Below, piece after piece: positions 17,186 through 25,457 of a stretch of 64,000 nucleotides of DNA. The notes below the pieces were generated by a model. The model had not been told where the DNA came from and made no database searches. It saw only the letters and a list, made by a program, of their open reading frames with translations. The stretch's first letter is position 1, and the number at the start of each line of letters is the position of its first letter. Location of the stretch: assembly GCA_944326565.1 (NCBI GenBank), contig CALVEL010000003.1:186001-250000 (forward strand), in the 5' to 3' direction. Source of the DNA: Candidatus Gastranaerophilales bacterium (lineage in GTDB: Bacteria > Cyanobacteriota > Vampirovibrionia > Gastranaerophilales > Gastranaerophilaceae). Made by a program: the position numbers and the translations under genes.

Positions 17186-17214
17186 ATTTTACTCTAATAA
17201 GGCTTTTAAAGCAA
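17186..17214 (-). promoter_or_regulatory. promoter of the hydrogenase operon
   Basis: Minus-strand TTGCTT (17214-17209), 17-base spacer, TAAAAT (17191-17186), about 40 bases before the first start codon. Confidence 0.55.
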
Positions 17215-17252
17215 GTCTAATACATATAATTATTTAAAAATCTCTAAAAAAT

Positions 17253-17278
17253 GAGCCCTCTTCAATTTTTGAGGGCTC
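17253..17278 (-). terminator. rho-independent terminator
   Basis: GAGCCCTC and GAGGGCTC form a perfect 8-bp stem with a 10-base loop, followed on the minus strand by ATTTTTTAG. It would end the transcript of the annexin-like gene and its small downstream ORFs. Confidence 0.85.
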
Positions 17279-17309
17279 TTCCTTTACACTAACCTGCTCT
17301 TCACTTCTT

Positions 17310-17432
17310 CTAGCTATAATAAATAAAGCTGATTTGAGGAACTACTATAATCTTTTCTGAATTAAAAAATCTCAAATAAAATTCCGATGTTGAATCGTTT
17401 TCTATTTTAAAATTTTTTTTAAATTTTTTCAC
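17310..17432 (-). CDS. candidate 40-aa small protein, coupled to an upstream leader ORF
   Basis: GTG start with AGGAAGAGG six bases upstream, 40 codons (begins MKKFKKNFKIENDSTSE). The N-terminus is strongly basic and the C-terminus is hydrophobic and aromatic (VVPQISFIYYS). Its GTG overlaps the stop of a 17-codon ORF by four bases. It is followed by the terminator at 17253. Family unknown; evidence is RBS quality and arrangement only. Confidence 0.35.
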   Translation of the reverse strand: MKKFKKNFKIENDSTSEFYLRFFNSEKIIVVPQISFIYYS

Positions 17433-17482
17433 GTTAAACCTCTTCCTATAGTATATATAGAAAATTCTTTTAAATTATTCAT
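17429..17482 (-). CDS. candidate 17-aa leader peptide
   Basis: ATG with AGAGGA upstream encodes MNNLKEFSIYTIGRGLT and then stops in a GTGA overlap with the next small ORF. It lies about 65 bases after the annexin-like gene. It could be a genuine microprotein or a leader for coupling; it may equally be chance. Confidence 0.25.
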   Translation of the reverse strand: MNNLKEFSIYTIGRGLT

Positions 17483-17546
17483 TATTTCCTCTTATAATGT
17501 GTAATAACCTTTTTATTTTTTGTTTTTAGAATACAAAACAAATTTA

Positions 17547-18707
17547 TTAAGCTTTATATTCTTTACCGCCTAAATTTTTATGGATTGTATTAATCAATTC
17601 ATATATTTTGTCATCATCGCGCCACCAAGCATCTAACTCTTTATTGAGCTGGTCGTATTCTGAACTTATATCAACACCTGCATCTTTAGCTTTTGCAGCC
17701 AATGCATCCATTAATATTCTTGTATACTTTTCACGGTCATCTCCCCAGAAAATATCACCATAGATACTCTCTAGTAATGATTCCCCTCCAAATCTTTTAG
17801 CTTGAGTTTTATTCCAAGCATCTAAGACTTCCATTACATTATCTTTTGTAATACTTTTCATTGCATTATCTAATTTTTCTTCATCAGTTCCCCAATTATA
17901 ATCAATAGAATCATACAACTCTTGAGCTAATTTAGCACCAACAGTTTGAGCATTTTGTGATGTCAAATACTGTGCTTGATTGTATTTAGCTGAATATTGT
18001 ACACCTGCATTTGCTGCCGGATCTCCTTCTTTTGCCTCAGGATCCTCTTTTTTCGCAGCAGGATCCTCTTTTTTCGCAGCAGGGTCACCTTCTTTTGCAG
18101 CAGGGTCACCCTCTTTTGCTGTAGCTTCTAGTTCAGCTTTTATTGCTTTTACAATTTCAACATACTCTTTTTCAAGAGCTTTTACATCTTTTGAAATTTT
18201 ACCTAATTTTTCTCTTAATGCAGTTTTATCAGAATCTTCTTTTTGCATTTCAGTTTTGTATTCTTTTAATTCTTCCTGCAAAGCTTTTGCTTTATCTTGA
18301 ACTGCTTTTAATTTTGCTTTTTGTTCATCATTTAATTTTTCATCTTTTATCAAACCATCACATTGACCACTTATTGCACTCAAAGTCTGGGTATTTTGGT
18401 TAAAATCCATACCATCCATAGCCTGAGCCATCAAATTTTCACCGTATTTTGCAGCAGACTCAAGTCCTGCTTGAGTTAAAAACGGATTTGTATTGTAACC
18501 TTGAATAGGAATTGAGAATAAAGGGTTCCATTGACTTACATGATTAGGACTCATAACCCCATGAGCTAATTCTGCCATATATCTTGGCATTGAACTTGGT
18601 AATATATTCATTTGCATTTCATATCCATAATCTGACATCCAAGCATAGGGTCCAAATGATGACCATAAATATGGATTTGTTAAATTTGTAATCCCCAAAT
18701 TCATCAT
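17547..18707 (-). CDS. hypothetical protein with coiled coil, tandem GDPAAKE-type repeats and an annexin-like C-terminal segment
   Basis: ATG 18707 (MMNLGITNLTN) has AAGGAG upstream; a longer frame to 18794 lacks an RBS. The 386-residue product has an aromatic N-terminal third, a charged coiled coil (about 130-220), five tandem 7-residue repeats rich in Gly-Asp-Pro-Ala-Lys, and a helical C-terminus containing WGTDEEKLDNAMKSITKDNV. That motif resembles the GTDE loop of annexin repeats, which in eukaryotic annexins binds calcium and membranes; I infer a distant relation only. There is no signal peptide. Two tiny ORFs follow before the terminator. Confidence 0.7.
   Translation of the reverse strand: MMNLGITNLTNPYLWSSFGPYAWMSDYGYEMQMNILPSSMPRYMAELAHGVMSPNHVSQWNPLFSIPIQGYNTNPFLTQAGLESAAKYGENLMAQAMDGMDFNQNTQTLSAISGQCDGLIKDEKLNDEQKAKLKAVQDKAKALQEELKEYKTEMQKEDSDKTALREKLGKISKDVKALEKEYVEIVKAIKAELEATAKEGDPAAKEGDPAAKKEDPAAKKEDPEAKEGDPAANAGVQYSAKYNQAQYLTSQNAQTVGAKLAQELYDSIDYNWGTDEEKLDNAMKSITKDNVMEVLDAWNKTQAKRFGGESLLESIYGDIFWGDDREKYTRILMDALAAKAKDAGVDISSEYDQLNKELDAWWRDDDKIYELINTIHKNLGGKEYKA
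18019..18123 (-). repeat. five tandem 21-bp units inside the annexin-like gene
   Basis: Units begin at 18019, 18040, 18061, 18082 and 18103. Units 2 and 3 are identical, and units 4 and 5 nearly so. Each encodes a variant of (K/A)-(E/K)-(G/E)-D-P-(A/E)-A. In-frame copy-number change would alter linker length without a frameshift. Confidence 0.9.
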
Positions 18708-18797
18708 AGAATTTATCTCCTTAATTATTCCCGTATCTATATAAAGATTTTTTCTAAGAGAATATTGCGTTTTTAGAAAGATTTTGTTTAACAATAC

Positions 18798-19448
18798 TTA
18801 ACAATTACAGAAAACATCAACCAGATTTTGCATTTCAATACTTGGATTAATTTCTTTTATTGATATTATTTCATCCGTATTTACTTTTTCTTTAAATATT
18901 TTTTCTAAAAGATCTTTATCATAGTCGTACAAAATTGAACCATGCTGAAGAATATAACCATTTTTTCTGCACTGAGCAGAACCGATTAATTTTTTACCCT
19001 GATAGCATAAATCGGCACCGGTCGAAATTAACATACAAAAATCAAATTTTGTCCTGATAGCTTTTTGAGTTCCGAATTCTGTATGGATACCTATTTTTTC
19101 AAGTTTTTCTATTAAAAACTGCGAAATTTCTTTATAAGATTCAACTACGTTTTCACCGTTTTTAAGAAATGCAACAGGACAGACATAGCTATAGGTAAGT
19201 TCTTTATCATGCAAAAGTGCACGACCGCCTGTAAGACGTCTTACTATATCAATATTATTTCGTGTCAAAAATTCTTTATCAAGAAAATCATCTTTTTGAT
19301 TTCTTCCAAGAGATACGCAAGCTGGCGACCAGCCATAAAGTCTGAATATAGGCTCTTGCAATTTACTTTCAACAGCAAAATCTAGCAATTCACTGTCAAT
19401 TTTCATATTTTCATTGCCTGTTTTAACTTCAAACGGTATAAATTTCAT
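18798..19448 (-). CDS. lipoate-protein ligase A / octanoyltransferase family protein
   Basis: A 216-residue member of the BPL/LplA fold. It carries RRLTGGRALLHDKELTYS near 70-87, the conserved lipoate-binding glycine/arginine segment, and the catalytic lysine region KKLIGSAQCRKNGYILQHGSIL near 150-172. It would attach lipoyl or octanoyl groups to E2 or glycine-cleavage H proteins; whether it is LplA- or LipM-like cannot be decided by eye. It overlaps the preceding secreted-protein gene by one base (TAATG), so it is the third gene of that operon. Confidence 0.8.
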   Translation of the reverse strand: MKFIPFEVKTGNENMKIDSELLDFAVESKLQEPIFRLYGWSPACVSLGRNQKDDFLDKEFLTRNNIDIVRRLTGGRALLHDKELTYSYVCPVAFLKNGENVVESYKEISQFLIEKLEKIGIHTEFGTQKAIRTKFDFCMLISTGADLCYQGKKLIGSAQCRKNGYILQHGSILYDYDKDLLEKIFKEKVNTDEIISIKEINPSIEMQNLVDVFCNC

Positions 19449-20332
19449 TACTGTTCTTCTTCTTTATCTCTTTGAGCCAGAACTTTTTCGAATTCAACAA
19501 ATGTTTCATTACCGACAAATTGCTCTAATGCTGCTCGTTTCGCCATAAAATCGGCTCTTGCTTTAGTTTGAGCATCAATTGCAGAACGATAATATGCATC
19601 TGTGACCATTATTACTTCTCTTGAAGAATCTTGAGCTTCATCATAGTTCTTTTTACGTTGGACAACTACTTTATCCAAAAGTCCAAGCATCTTACGTGAT
19701 GTCATGTAATTATAATAAAGATTTACGGTATTTTGTTGTAATTCTTCGATTTTTCTTACCAAAATAATCATATCGGCATCTGTGACACGAGTATATTTAT
19801 AATTAAGTGCTTTTGTATCCTGCGACATTATACCTAGAACATTCCCGCCAAGCATTGAACCTGTCGCTATCAAAGGATTTCCAATCCCTGCTCCTACAAG
19901 TGTTGACATACTGGCTATTGTTGTAAGCACATTCTTTATAGATTTTTCATCAGGTTTATCCTCATCAGGATTTGACAATTTATAAAGAGCAAATGCTATT
20001 GTGTCACTTTTTGAAGCCGCCCCGCGCCATAATAACGATAAATCTCCCATCATCGTTTTTTCTTCATAGCCAAGCTCTTTTGCTACTTCACTTGAGATTT
20101 TTTTTATGCTCAAATCAGCATAAGTCAAGTCTGTATCACTAAAATCCGTCTCTTCTTTTTGCACATATTCTTTTTCAATAGGTGCAATTTCTTGAATATA
20201 TTTTTTCTCAGGAATCTCTGACAATCCTGTCCTGTAAGCAGGAGGTTTAGGCTCTGTTAATTCTTCATATGTTATTGCAAAAACAGGAGTTGAAAAGATT
20301 AAAAGAAATAATAAAATCAATAATTTCTTCAT
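19448..20332 (-). CDS. secreted/periplasmic protein, paralogue of its upstream neighbour
   Basis: A 294-residue protein with a signal peptide (MKKLLILLFLLIFSTPVFA). Its central hydrophobic stretch (TLVGAGIGNPLIATGSMLGG, about 145-165) follows LWRGAASKSDTIAFALYKL, and a later helical part contains LYYNYMTSRKMLGLL. The same three landmarks occur in order in the protein encoded immediately upstream (20329), so the pair arose by duplication. The long helices with a YYNY motif are vaguely reminiscent of outer-membrane efflux-type helices, but I do not assign a family. Start overlaps the upstream stop by four bases. Confidence 0.75.
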   Translation of the reverse strand: MKKLLILLFLLIFSTPVFAITYEELTEPKPPAYRTGLSEIPEKKYIQEIAPIEKEYVQKEETDFSDTDLTYADLSIKKISSEVAKELGYEEKTMMGDLSLLWRGAASKSDTIAFALYKLSNPDEDKPDEKSIKNVLTTIASMSTLVGAGIGNPLIATGSMLGGNVLGIMSQDTKALNYKYTRVTDADMIILVRKIEELQQNTVNLYYNYMTSRKMLGLLDKVVVQRKKNYDEAQDSSREVIMVTDAYYRSAIDAQTKARADFMAKRAALEQFVGNETFVEFEKVLAQRDKEEEQ

Positions 20333-21144
20333 TTTTTATCCTCTCCTTTTACCAAAGCTGAATCAAAATTATACTGATACAAATTCAATTTATCAACAAC
20401 TTTTTTCCCAGCAAGCCTTTGCAGTTCCAAGTGATATTTTTTTGCATTCTGCATATAATAAAATTCTTCAAGAGCCATATTATCATATAGGGAGGAGGAT
20501 ATTGTAATTTCGAGTAAATCCTCTGTCTCAAGAGCTTTAGAATAGTTTTTATTGTATAAGAGCAACTTTGCTCTAGTCTCTTTAAGTTGTGTCAAAGAGC
20601 TTTTGTAATTATAATAAGCATCAATTATTTTGTCCTGAAGGTTTTCAATCAGACCGGCGAGCTCAATCAGCTCAGTATCGGTAAGCGGAATTTCTTGCGG
20701 AATATTCTTTCTGTTGATAAGATTTTGCGCCAGCCTACCTGCGGCAAAAGCTGAAGATTGCACCAAATAATCAGATCCTGCCATCATAGGTGCAAATGAG
20801 GCTCCTGCAATTACTGCATTCAATGTTTTTGCCATAAGTGATGAGTGTATTCTTCTTTGACTTTCAGGCGTTGCAAGTTTTTTCAATGCAAACCCTATTA
20901 CTTGATTATTATCAACTGTTCCTTTCCAAAGATTTTCAATATCCTCTAAATCCTTTTCTTTTTGACGTTTTATAAGCTCCTGCATTACCTGTTCATCACT
21001 TATCACAAGTGAATCTTTCATTTTAACTTCTGTTTTCGGAATTTCAATCTGTTGTTTTTCAACTCTGCCCAAAGTAACTTCGTTACTCTGTGCAAGTACA
21101 GGCATACCCCCTAATATTACCAACAAAAATAAAAGCTTTTTCAT
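20329..21144 (-). CDS. secreted/periplasmic protein, paralogue of its downstream neighbour
   Basis: A 271-residue protein with a signal peptide (MKKLLFLLVILGGMPVLAQ). It shares with the next gene the segment LWKGTVDNNQVIGFALKKL, a hydrophobic stretch around residues 110-135 and AYYNYKSSLTQLKETRAKLLL. It is first in a three-gene operon with the paralogue and the lipoate ligase, and is divergent from a TPR protein gene. No family recognised; envelope localisation is inferred from the signal peptide. Confidence 0.75.
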   Translation of the reverse strand: MKKLLFLLVILGGMPVLAQSNEVTLGRVEKQQIEIPKTEVKMKDSLVISDEQVMQELIKRQKEKDLEDIENLWKGTVDNNQVIGFALKKLATPESQRRIHSSLMAKTLNAVIAGASFAPMMAGSDYLVQSSAFAAGRLAQNLINRKNIPQEIPLTDTELIELAGLIENLQDKIIDAYYNYKSSLTQLKETRAKLLLYNKNYSKALETEDLLEITISSSLYDNMALEEFYYMQNAKKYHLELQRLAGKKVVDKLNLYQYNFDSALVKGEDKK

Positions 21145-21263
21145 ACCAATATTTATAGCACAAGAAAATAAATAAATCCAATGATTGATATATCTCTACT
21201 CCATATGATGGTTAAACACATGGATGCTAAAAAGTATAATTTACATAGAAAAAGAGGCTAAGA

Positions 21264-22016
21264 TTGGAAAAAGATAATTTTAACAAAACAAAATATATGA
21301 CAGTGAAAACAGCTAAAAAAGAAGATGATTTTTTCAAACGCGCAGATGAGCTTTTGAAAAAGAAATCATATAAAGAGGCTGCAACAAATTATCTTAATGC
21401 AATATTGATAGAAAGAGAAGATGCCAAATCCTATTTTGGACTTGCCATGTGCTATAAAAACACAAAAAATTATGCAAAGGCAATTAAATATCTTGATAAA
21501 GCAACTCAAATTGATGAAAATTATTTTGAAGCTTATTATGAATTGGGAGTATGTCACCTTTTAGAAGGCATTCCTTGCGGAGCAATTAAAAACTTTGTTC
21601 GTGCAATACAAGTAAATCCTGATAATCCTGATGCTATTCTACAGCTCGGAATTTCACATGAAACCTGTGAAGAATATGATATGGCATTAATGATTTATCA
21701 AAAATTAATCGAAAATTCACCAGAATACACAAAAGCTTATGAGCATAAATCTACCCTTTTGATGAAATTGGACAGATATAAAGAAGCCTGTCTTGTTTTA
21801 TATGAACTTGCTAAAAAGAACCCCAAAGATACAAATGCTTTTGCCGGAATAGGAGTTTGTTTTGACAAAATGGGCAAACGTACTGATGCTCAAAGATATT
21901 ACAGAAAGTTTTTACAAAATAATCCGTTTTCAAATCAAGCTCAGTTTATAAAAACTCGTCTTGAAAAGCTAAAATCTATGACTTCTTCTAAAGATAAAAA
22001 ATTCAGTATTGTATAA
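21264..22016 (+). CDS. TPR-repeat protein
   Basis: A 250-residue protein made mostly of about six tetratricopeptide repeats (from about residue 25), for example AKSYFGLAMCYKNTKNYAKA. TPR arrays are protein-binding scaffolds. The annotated start is TTG 21264 after AGAGG; ATG 21297 is an alternative that would remove 11 residues. No signal peptide or membrane segment is visible. It is convergent with prepilin 4, two bases apart. The partner is unknown. Confidence 0.85.
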   Translation: MEKDNFNKTKYMTVKTAKKEDDFFKRADELLKKKSYKEAATNYLNAILIEREDAKSYFGLAMCYKNTKNYAKAIKYLDKATQIDENYFEAYYELGVCHLLEGIPCGAIKNFVRAIQVNPDNPDAILQLGISHETCEEYDMALMIYQKLIENSPEYTKAYEHKSTLLMKLDRYKEACLVLYELAKKNPKDTNAFAGIGVCFDKMGKRTDAQRYYRKFLQNNPFSNQAQFIKTRLEKLKSMTSSKDKKFSIV

Positions 22017-22018
22017 CC

Positions 22019-22771
22019 CTAAGGATTTGGCAGATTTTTCCAATATGTCTTGCTCTCGTCTCCTGGAAATCTATCCATTAATGCAAATCTTGAACAAGCC
22101 GCACCATTATCAGCAGGTGGACAAGTACCACTTACATTACCGTCAAAGGCACAGCAACCGGCATTTTGTGAACCTACATTAGCGAATGTCGTATTCATAC
22201 TTGATGGCAATAGTTGGTCATTTTTAGATATTTGGAAATAAAATACATCATATCCAAATTTATTTGGACCTTTTAGACCATTCGTATCAACTACAAAATC
22301 CAAAGCCCTGTCCCACCAGCAGCCGCTTGAAAAGACTATCATTCCATTTGTTGTTACAAAGGCTCCATTATCATGACTATCTTGATTGAAATTTAATTTA
22401 CCATTCTCTGAACGATAAAAAGCTAATTGTTTATACCCCAAAAAATTCAAGTTAGAGGTATATTCACCATATAGTTTTAACACTTGAAATTGTTTCGAAA
22501 AATCGGTAATAAATCTGTAATCAGAATCATACTGATCAGCACCGCAATAATTTTGCCATAGTTGAGGATTTTCATTACTCATTAAAAGAACTGCCTGATA
22601 CAACATTGCATAAGCTTTTTTAAATTGTGTCTCCAGTTGTTTATTCCTGGCATTATTAATGACTGTAGGCATTGTCATTGCTACAACTATTCCAATTATC
22701 CCGATTGCTATCAGTACTTCTGCCATTGTGAAAGCTAATTTATTCTTAATTCCTACAGCCCAATTTACCAT
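22019..22771 (-). CDS. prepilin-like protein 4, without a G tract
   Basis: A 250-residue pseudopilin-like protein with leader MVNWAVGIKNKLA and motif A|FTMAEVLIAIGIIGIVVAMTMPTV. Residue -1 is Ala rather than Gly. The soluble domain has several cysteines (CCAFDGNVSGTC) and DTNGLKGPNKFGYD, the same calcium-loop-like signature seen in its paralogues. The start is intact (ATG with GAGGA upstream), so it should be constitutively in frame. It faces an XRE regulator across a palindrome (22813-22850), unlike the G-tract copies. Confidence 0.85.
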   Translation of the reverse strand: MVNWAVGIKNKLAFTMAEVLIAIGIIGIVVAMTMPTVINNARNKQLETQFKKAYAMLYQAVLLMSNENPQLWQNYCGADQYDSDYRFITDFSKQFQVLKLYGEYTSNLNFLGYKQLAFYRSENGKLNFNQDSHDNGAFVTTNGMIVFSSGCWWDRALDFVVDTNGLKGPNKFGYDVFYFQISKNDQLLPSSMNTTFANVGSQNAGCCAFDGNVSGTCPPADNGAACSRFALMDRFPGDESKTYWKNLPNP

Positions 22772-22812
22772 GTATGTTTATCCTCTTACAAATCAATCTT
22801 TAAACTAATTTT

Positions 22813-22850
22813 AATAGTTTATAAACCATTTTATATTAATATAAACTATT
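22813..22850. promoter_or_regulatory. inverted repeat between prepilin 4 and an XRE regulator
   Basis: AATAGTTTATA (22813-22823) and TATAAACTATT (22840-22850) are perfect 11-bp inverted repeats 16 bases apart. Their position between divergent genes suggests an operator for the adjacent XRE protein. Confidence 0.55.
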
Positions 22851-22884
22851 GTTATAAAAATTGCAACCCCATAAAATTAAAACC

Positions 22885-23112
22885 ATGGATGACAGGGATT
22901 TTTTAAAAAAAATTGGGATTAAATTGAAAGTTTTGCGATCTTTAAAAGGGTTTTCACAAGATGATATTGCGAACAAACTAGATATTGATAAAAGTTACTA
23001 CAGCAAAGTAGAGCGAGGATTAACTAATCCTACACTTTTGTATCTGAAAAATTTATCTGAAGTCTTGGAAATAAAACTCGAAGAGCTTGTAAATCCTGAA
23101 ATTAAAATTTAA
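22885..23112 (+). CDS. XRE-family helix-turn-helix regulator
   Basis: A 75-residue single-domain Cro/CI-type protein. The HTH lies in FSQDDIANKLDIDKSYYSKVERG, followed by the typical LLYLKNLSEVLEIKLEELV. I chose ATG 22885; a TTG at 22861 would add eight residues. It is divergent from prepilin 4 and convergent with purB. By analogy with small XRE repressors it likely binds the palindrome upstream of itself and the prepilin (inference). Confidence 0.85.
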   Translation: MDDRDFLKKIGIKLKVLRSLKGFSQDDIANKLDIDKSYYSKVERGLTNPTLLYLKNLSEVLEIKLEELVNPEIKI

Positions 23113-23115
23113 CCT

Positions 23116-24408
23116 TTATAAAATTCTTTTGTAGATTTCGTTTATATTTTTCAGAAATTCTTCTTTATTAAAAATTTCATCAATCTCTTGTGCCGAAAGC
23201 AGTTTTGTAACTTGTTCATCAGCTAAAAGATTTGCTTTGAAATTACCATCATTTTCAAAGGCATCAAGCGCATTTTTTTGGACTATTTTATAAGCATCTT
23301 CTCTTGTTAAGCCTTTTTCTACAAGCTCAAGTAGCACTTTTTGTGAAAAAACTATCCCACCGAATTTATCAGTATTTTTGAGCATATTTTTTTCATGCAC
23401 AACAAGATTTTGTACGATACCGTTAAATCTGTTCAACATAAAATCGACCAAAATCAAACTATCTGGGAAAATAATCCTTTCAGCAGAACTATGTGAAATA
23501 TCTCTTTCATGCCAGAGCGGAATATTTTCTAAAGCTGCGAGAGAATTACATCTTACTACACGAGCAAGCCCGCATAAGTTTTCGGATAGAACAGGATTTT
23601 TCTTATGCGGCATAGCAGAAGAACCTTTTTGACCTTTCGCGAAACCTTCTTCAACTTCCAAAACTTCCGTTCTTTGAAGATGACGAATTTCTGTTGCAAA
23701 TTGCTCTAATACAGTTGCAATTAATGCCAAAGACTGCATGAAATATGCATGATAATCTCTTGCTATAACTTGTGTGGATACTCTTGCAGGTTTAAGTCCA
23801 AGATTTTTGCAGGTGATTTTCTCAATCTCAGGTGAAATATTGCTATAAGTCCCGACAGGTCCTGATATTTGTCCTACACGAATCTCTTCCAATGCATGTT
23901 TAAAATTATCTCTTTGGCGTTCCAAAATATCTATCCAGTTACATAGTTTGACACCAAAAGTCATTACTTCTGCATGAATCCCATGAGAGCGACCTATACA
24001 AATTGTATTTTTATGTTCTTTCGCCAATACTTTTAAGGATTTGATTGTCTCATCCAAATCTTTTTCAATAATTTTTCCGCTCTCTTGAATTTGTAAAGCA
24101 AAAGCCGTATCTATAACATCAGAACTTGTCATTCCGATATGCATATGACGGGCAAGCTCCTCACCCAAACTCTCATTCACACAAGTCAGGAATGCTATCA
24201 CATCGTGCCGCACTTCTTTTTCAATCTCATCAATGCGCTCTATTGTGAATTTAGCACGTTTTTTGATTTCTTCTATATCTTTTTTAGGGATTTTACCAAG
24301 TTTAGAGTAAGCTTCGCATACTGCTATTTCTACTCTTAAATAGTAGTCAAATTTGGAGTTTAAATCCCATATTTTTTTCATTTCTTCGCGTGAATATCTG
24401 TCAATCAT
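23116..24408 (-). CDS. purB: adenylosuccinate lyase
   Basis: Catalyses two fumarate-releasing steps, in IMP synthesis and in AMP formation. The 430-residue protein has the fumarase/aspartase superfamily signature SSAMPHKKNP (about residue 260), GRSHGIHAE near 140 and TSSDVIDTA near 85. I chose ATG 24408 (MIDRYSREEM), the usual family N-terminus. It is convergent with the XRE gene, three bases apart. Confidence 0.96.
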   Translation of the reverse strand: MIDRYSREEMKKIWDLNSKFDYYLRVEIAVCEAYSKLGKIPKKDIEEIKKRAKFTIERIDEIEKEVRHDVIAFLTCVNESLGEELARHMHIGMTSSDVIDTAFALQIQESGKIIEKDLDETIKSLKVLAKEHKNTICIGRSHGIHAEVMTFGVKLCNWIDILERQRDNFKHALEEIRVGQISGPVGTYSNISPEIEKITCKNLGLKPARVSTQVIARDYHAYFMQSLALIATVLEQFATEIRHLQRTEVLEVEEGFAKGQKGSSAMPHKKNPVLSENLCGLARVVRCNSLAALENIPLWHERDISHSSAERIIFPDSLILVDFMLNRFNGIVQNLVVHEKNMLKNTDKFGGIVFSQKVLLELVEKGLTREDAYKIVQKNALDAFENDGNFKANLLADEQVTKLLSAQEIDEIFNKEEFLKNINEIYKRIL

Positions 24409-24520
24409 AAGTCTATTGTAGCACAAACTTTTAAATGCGTTACATTTCTTTACAAAAAGGGCAATTATTTATAAGGAAATTACTTTATATATATAAAGTA
24501 TTAAAGAGAAAGGGTTTATT

Positions 24521-24988
24521 ATGCCAACACCAAATATTGATAGGAATACTTATTTGACAGATTCACGATTTGCTGAATTTCGTGATAAAGGCATATCTTA
24601 TGAATCTTTTTCACTAAATCAAAGCTATTACTTAAATCAATTAAGTCAGTCAAGTATTATGGACTTATACAATAAAGGCAAAGCTATGTATGAAAAATAC
24701 ACAAACCTTTATAATCAATCAAATAATTTATTTATTCAACTAAAAAATCAACAAGCAAAAAATAAAGTAAAATATGATGAATTACTTACAACATTTGCCA
24801 ATAACAACAAAACAGGAGAGGCTACCTCTACAGATAAAAGCCAAGCGGCAAGGGAATCAGGTTACACGACAGAATTAATAAGAAGTACAAATGATGCAGA
24901 AATTATGGCAAGTGTCTACCTAGACGGAAGGAGAAGTGCCGTAAGTATGCAGCAAAGAGGAATTGCTCAGTCAGTCTTTGATTCTTAA
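24521..24988 (+). CDS. hypothetical protein, Gln/Asn/Ser-rich (155 aa)
   Basis: ATG follows AAGAGAAAGGG. The product is polar and mostly helical, with a possible short coiled coil (YNKGKAMYEKYTNLYNQ...) and no cysteine, signal peptide or membrane helix. No family is recognised. It stands alone upstream of rpsO and is followed by a small stem (GAGG/CCTC, about 25003-25015) and T run that may terminate it. Confidence 0.6.
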   Translation: MPTPNIDRNTYLTDSRFAEFRDKGISYESFSLNQSYYLNQLSQSSIMDLYNKGKAMYEKYTNLYNQSNNLFIQLKNQQAKNKVKYDELLTTFANNNKTGEATSTDKSQAARESGYTTELIRSTNDAEIMASVYLDGRRSAVSMQQRGIAQSVFDS

Positions 24989-25008
24989 TCATGTGTAACA
25001 TGAGGGTT

Positions 25009-25078
25009 TTGACCTCTTGCATTTTTTTCTTGATATAATAAAATCCTTTTTGTAGAGTGCTTACGCCAATAATCACTC
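25009..25078 (+). promoter_or_regulatory. promoter and leader hairpin of rpsO
   Basis: TTGACC (25009-25014) and TATAAT (25034-25039) with a 19-base spacer. The leader carries GAGTG...CACTC (25055-25078). S15 autoregulates its mRNA in several bacteria, so this stem may be part of a binding site, but the homology is not shown. Confidence 0.45.
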
Positions 25079-25101
25079 AACAAGAAAAGGAAAAGTAAAT
25101 T

Positions 25102-25371
25102 ATGTCAATTAACTTAAAAAACAAGCAAGAAATCATTAAAGAATACGGCGCAAACGAAAAAGATACAGGTTCTGCAGCTGTTCAAATTGCTTTAATGAGC
25201 CAGAAAATTTCTGAACTTACTGAACACTTAAAAACAAATAAAAAAGATTTCGCTACAAAAAGAGGTCTTTTAATGTTGGTAGGTAGAAGAAAAAGATTAC
25301 TTTCTTACTTGAAAGAACAAAACCTTGATGAATACAGAACTTTGGTTAAGAAGTTAGGTATCAGAGGTTAG
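25102..25371 (+). CDS. rpsO: 30S ribosomal protein S15
   Basis: An 89-residue protein of normal length. It shows the family pattern [16 protein letters not shown] and the [10 protein letters not shown] segment that contacts 16S rRNA helices, ending [21 protein letters not shown] precedes ATG. It binds the central domain of 16S rRNA during early 30S assembly. Usually pnp follows rpsO; here hydF follows instead. Confidence 0.98.
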   Translation: MSINLKNKQEIIKEYGANEKDTGSAAVQIALMSQKISELTEHLKTNKKDFATKRGLLMLVGRRKRLLSYLKEQNLDEYRTLVKKLGIRG

Positions 25372-25412
25372 TAGAATTTCAGGGATGACCTGAATGATTG
25401 AGATTAATTTCC

Positions 25413-25435
25413 AAAGGCGCCCGCAAGGCGCCTTT
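25413..25435 (+). terminator. GC-rich hairpin between rpsO and hydF
   Basis: AAAGGCGCC and GGCGCCTTT form a 9-bp stem with a 5-base loop. Only GCTAT follows, so it is a weak terminator or attenuator, leaving some read-through into hydF. A second small stem, TTCAGG/CCTGAA, lies at about 25378-25393. Confidence 0.65.
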
Positions 25436-25457
25436 GCTATATCAGGAGAAATTTATA

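Noticed and set aside
25378-25435. Riboswitch between rpsO and hydF
   Set aside because: Only two simple stems; no recognisable riboswitch core.
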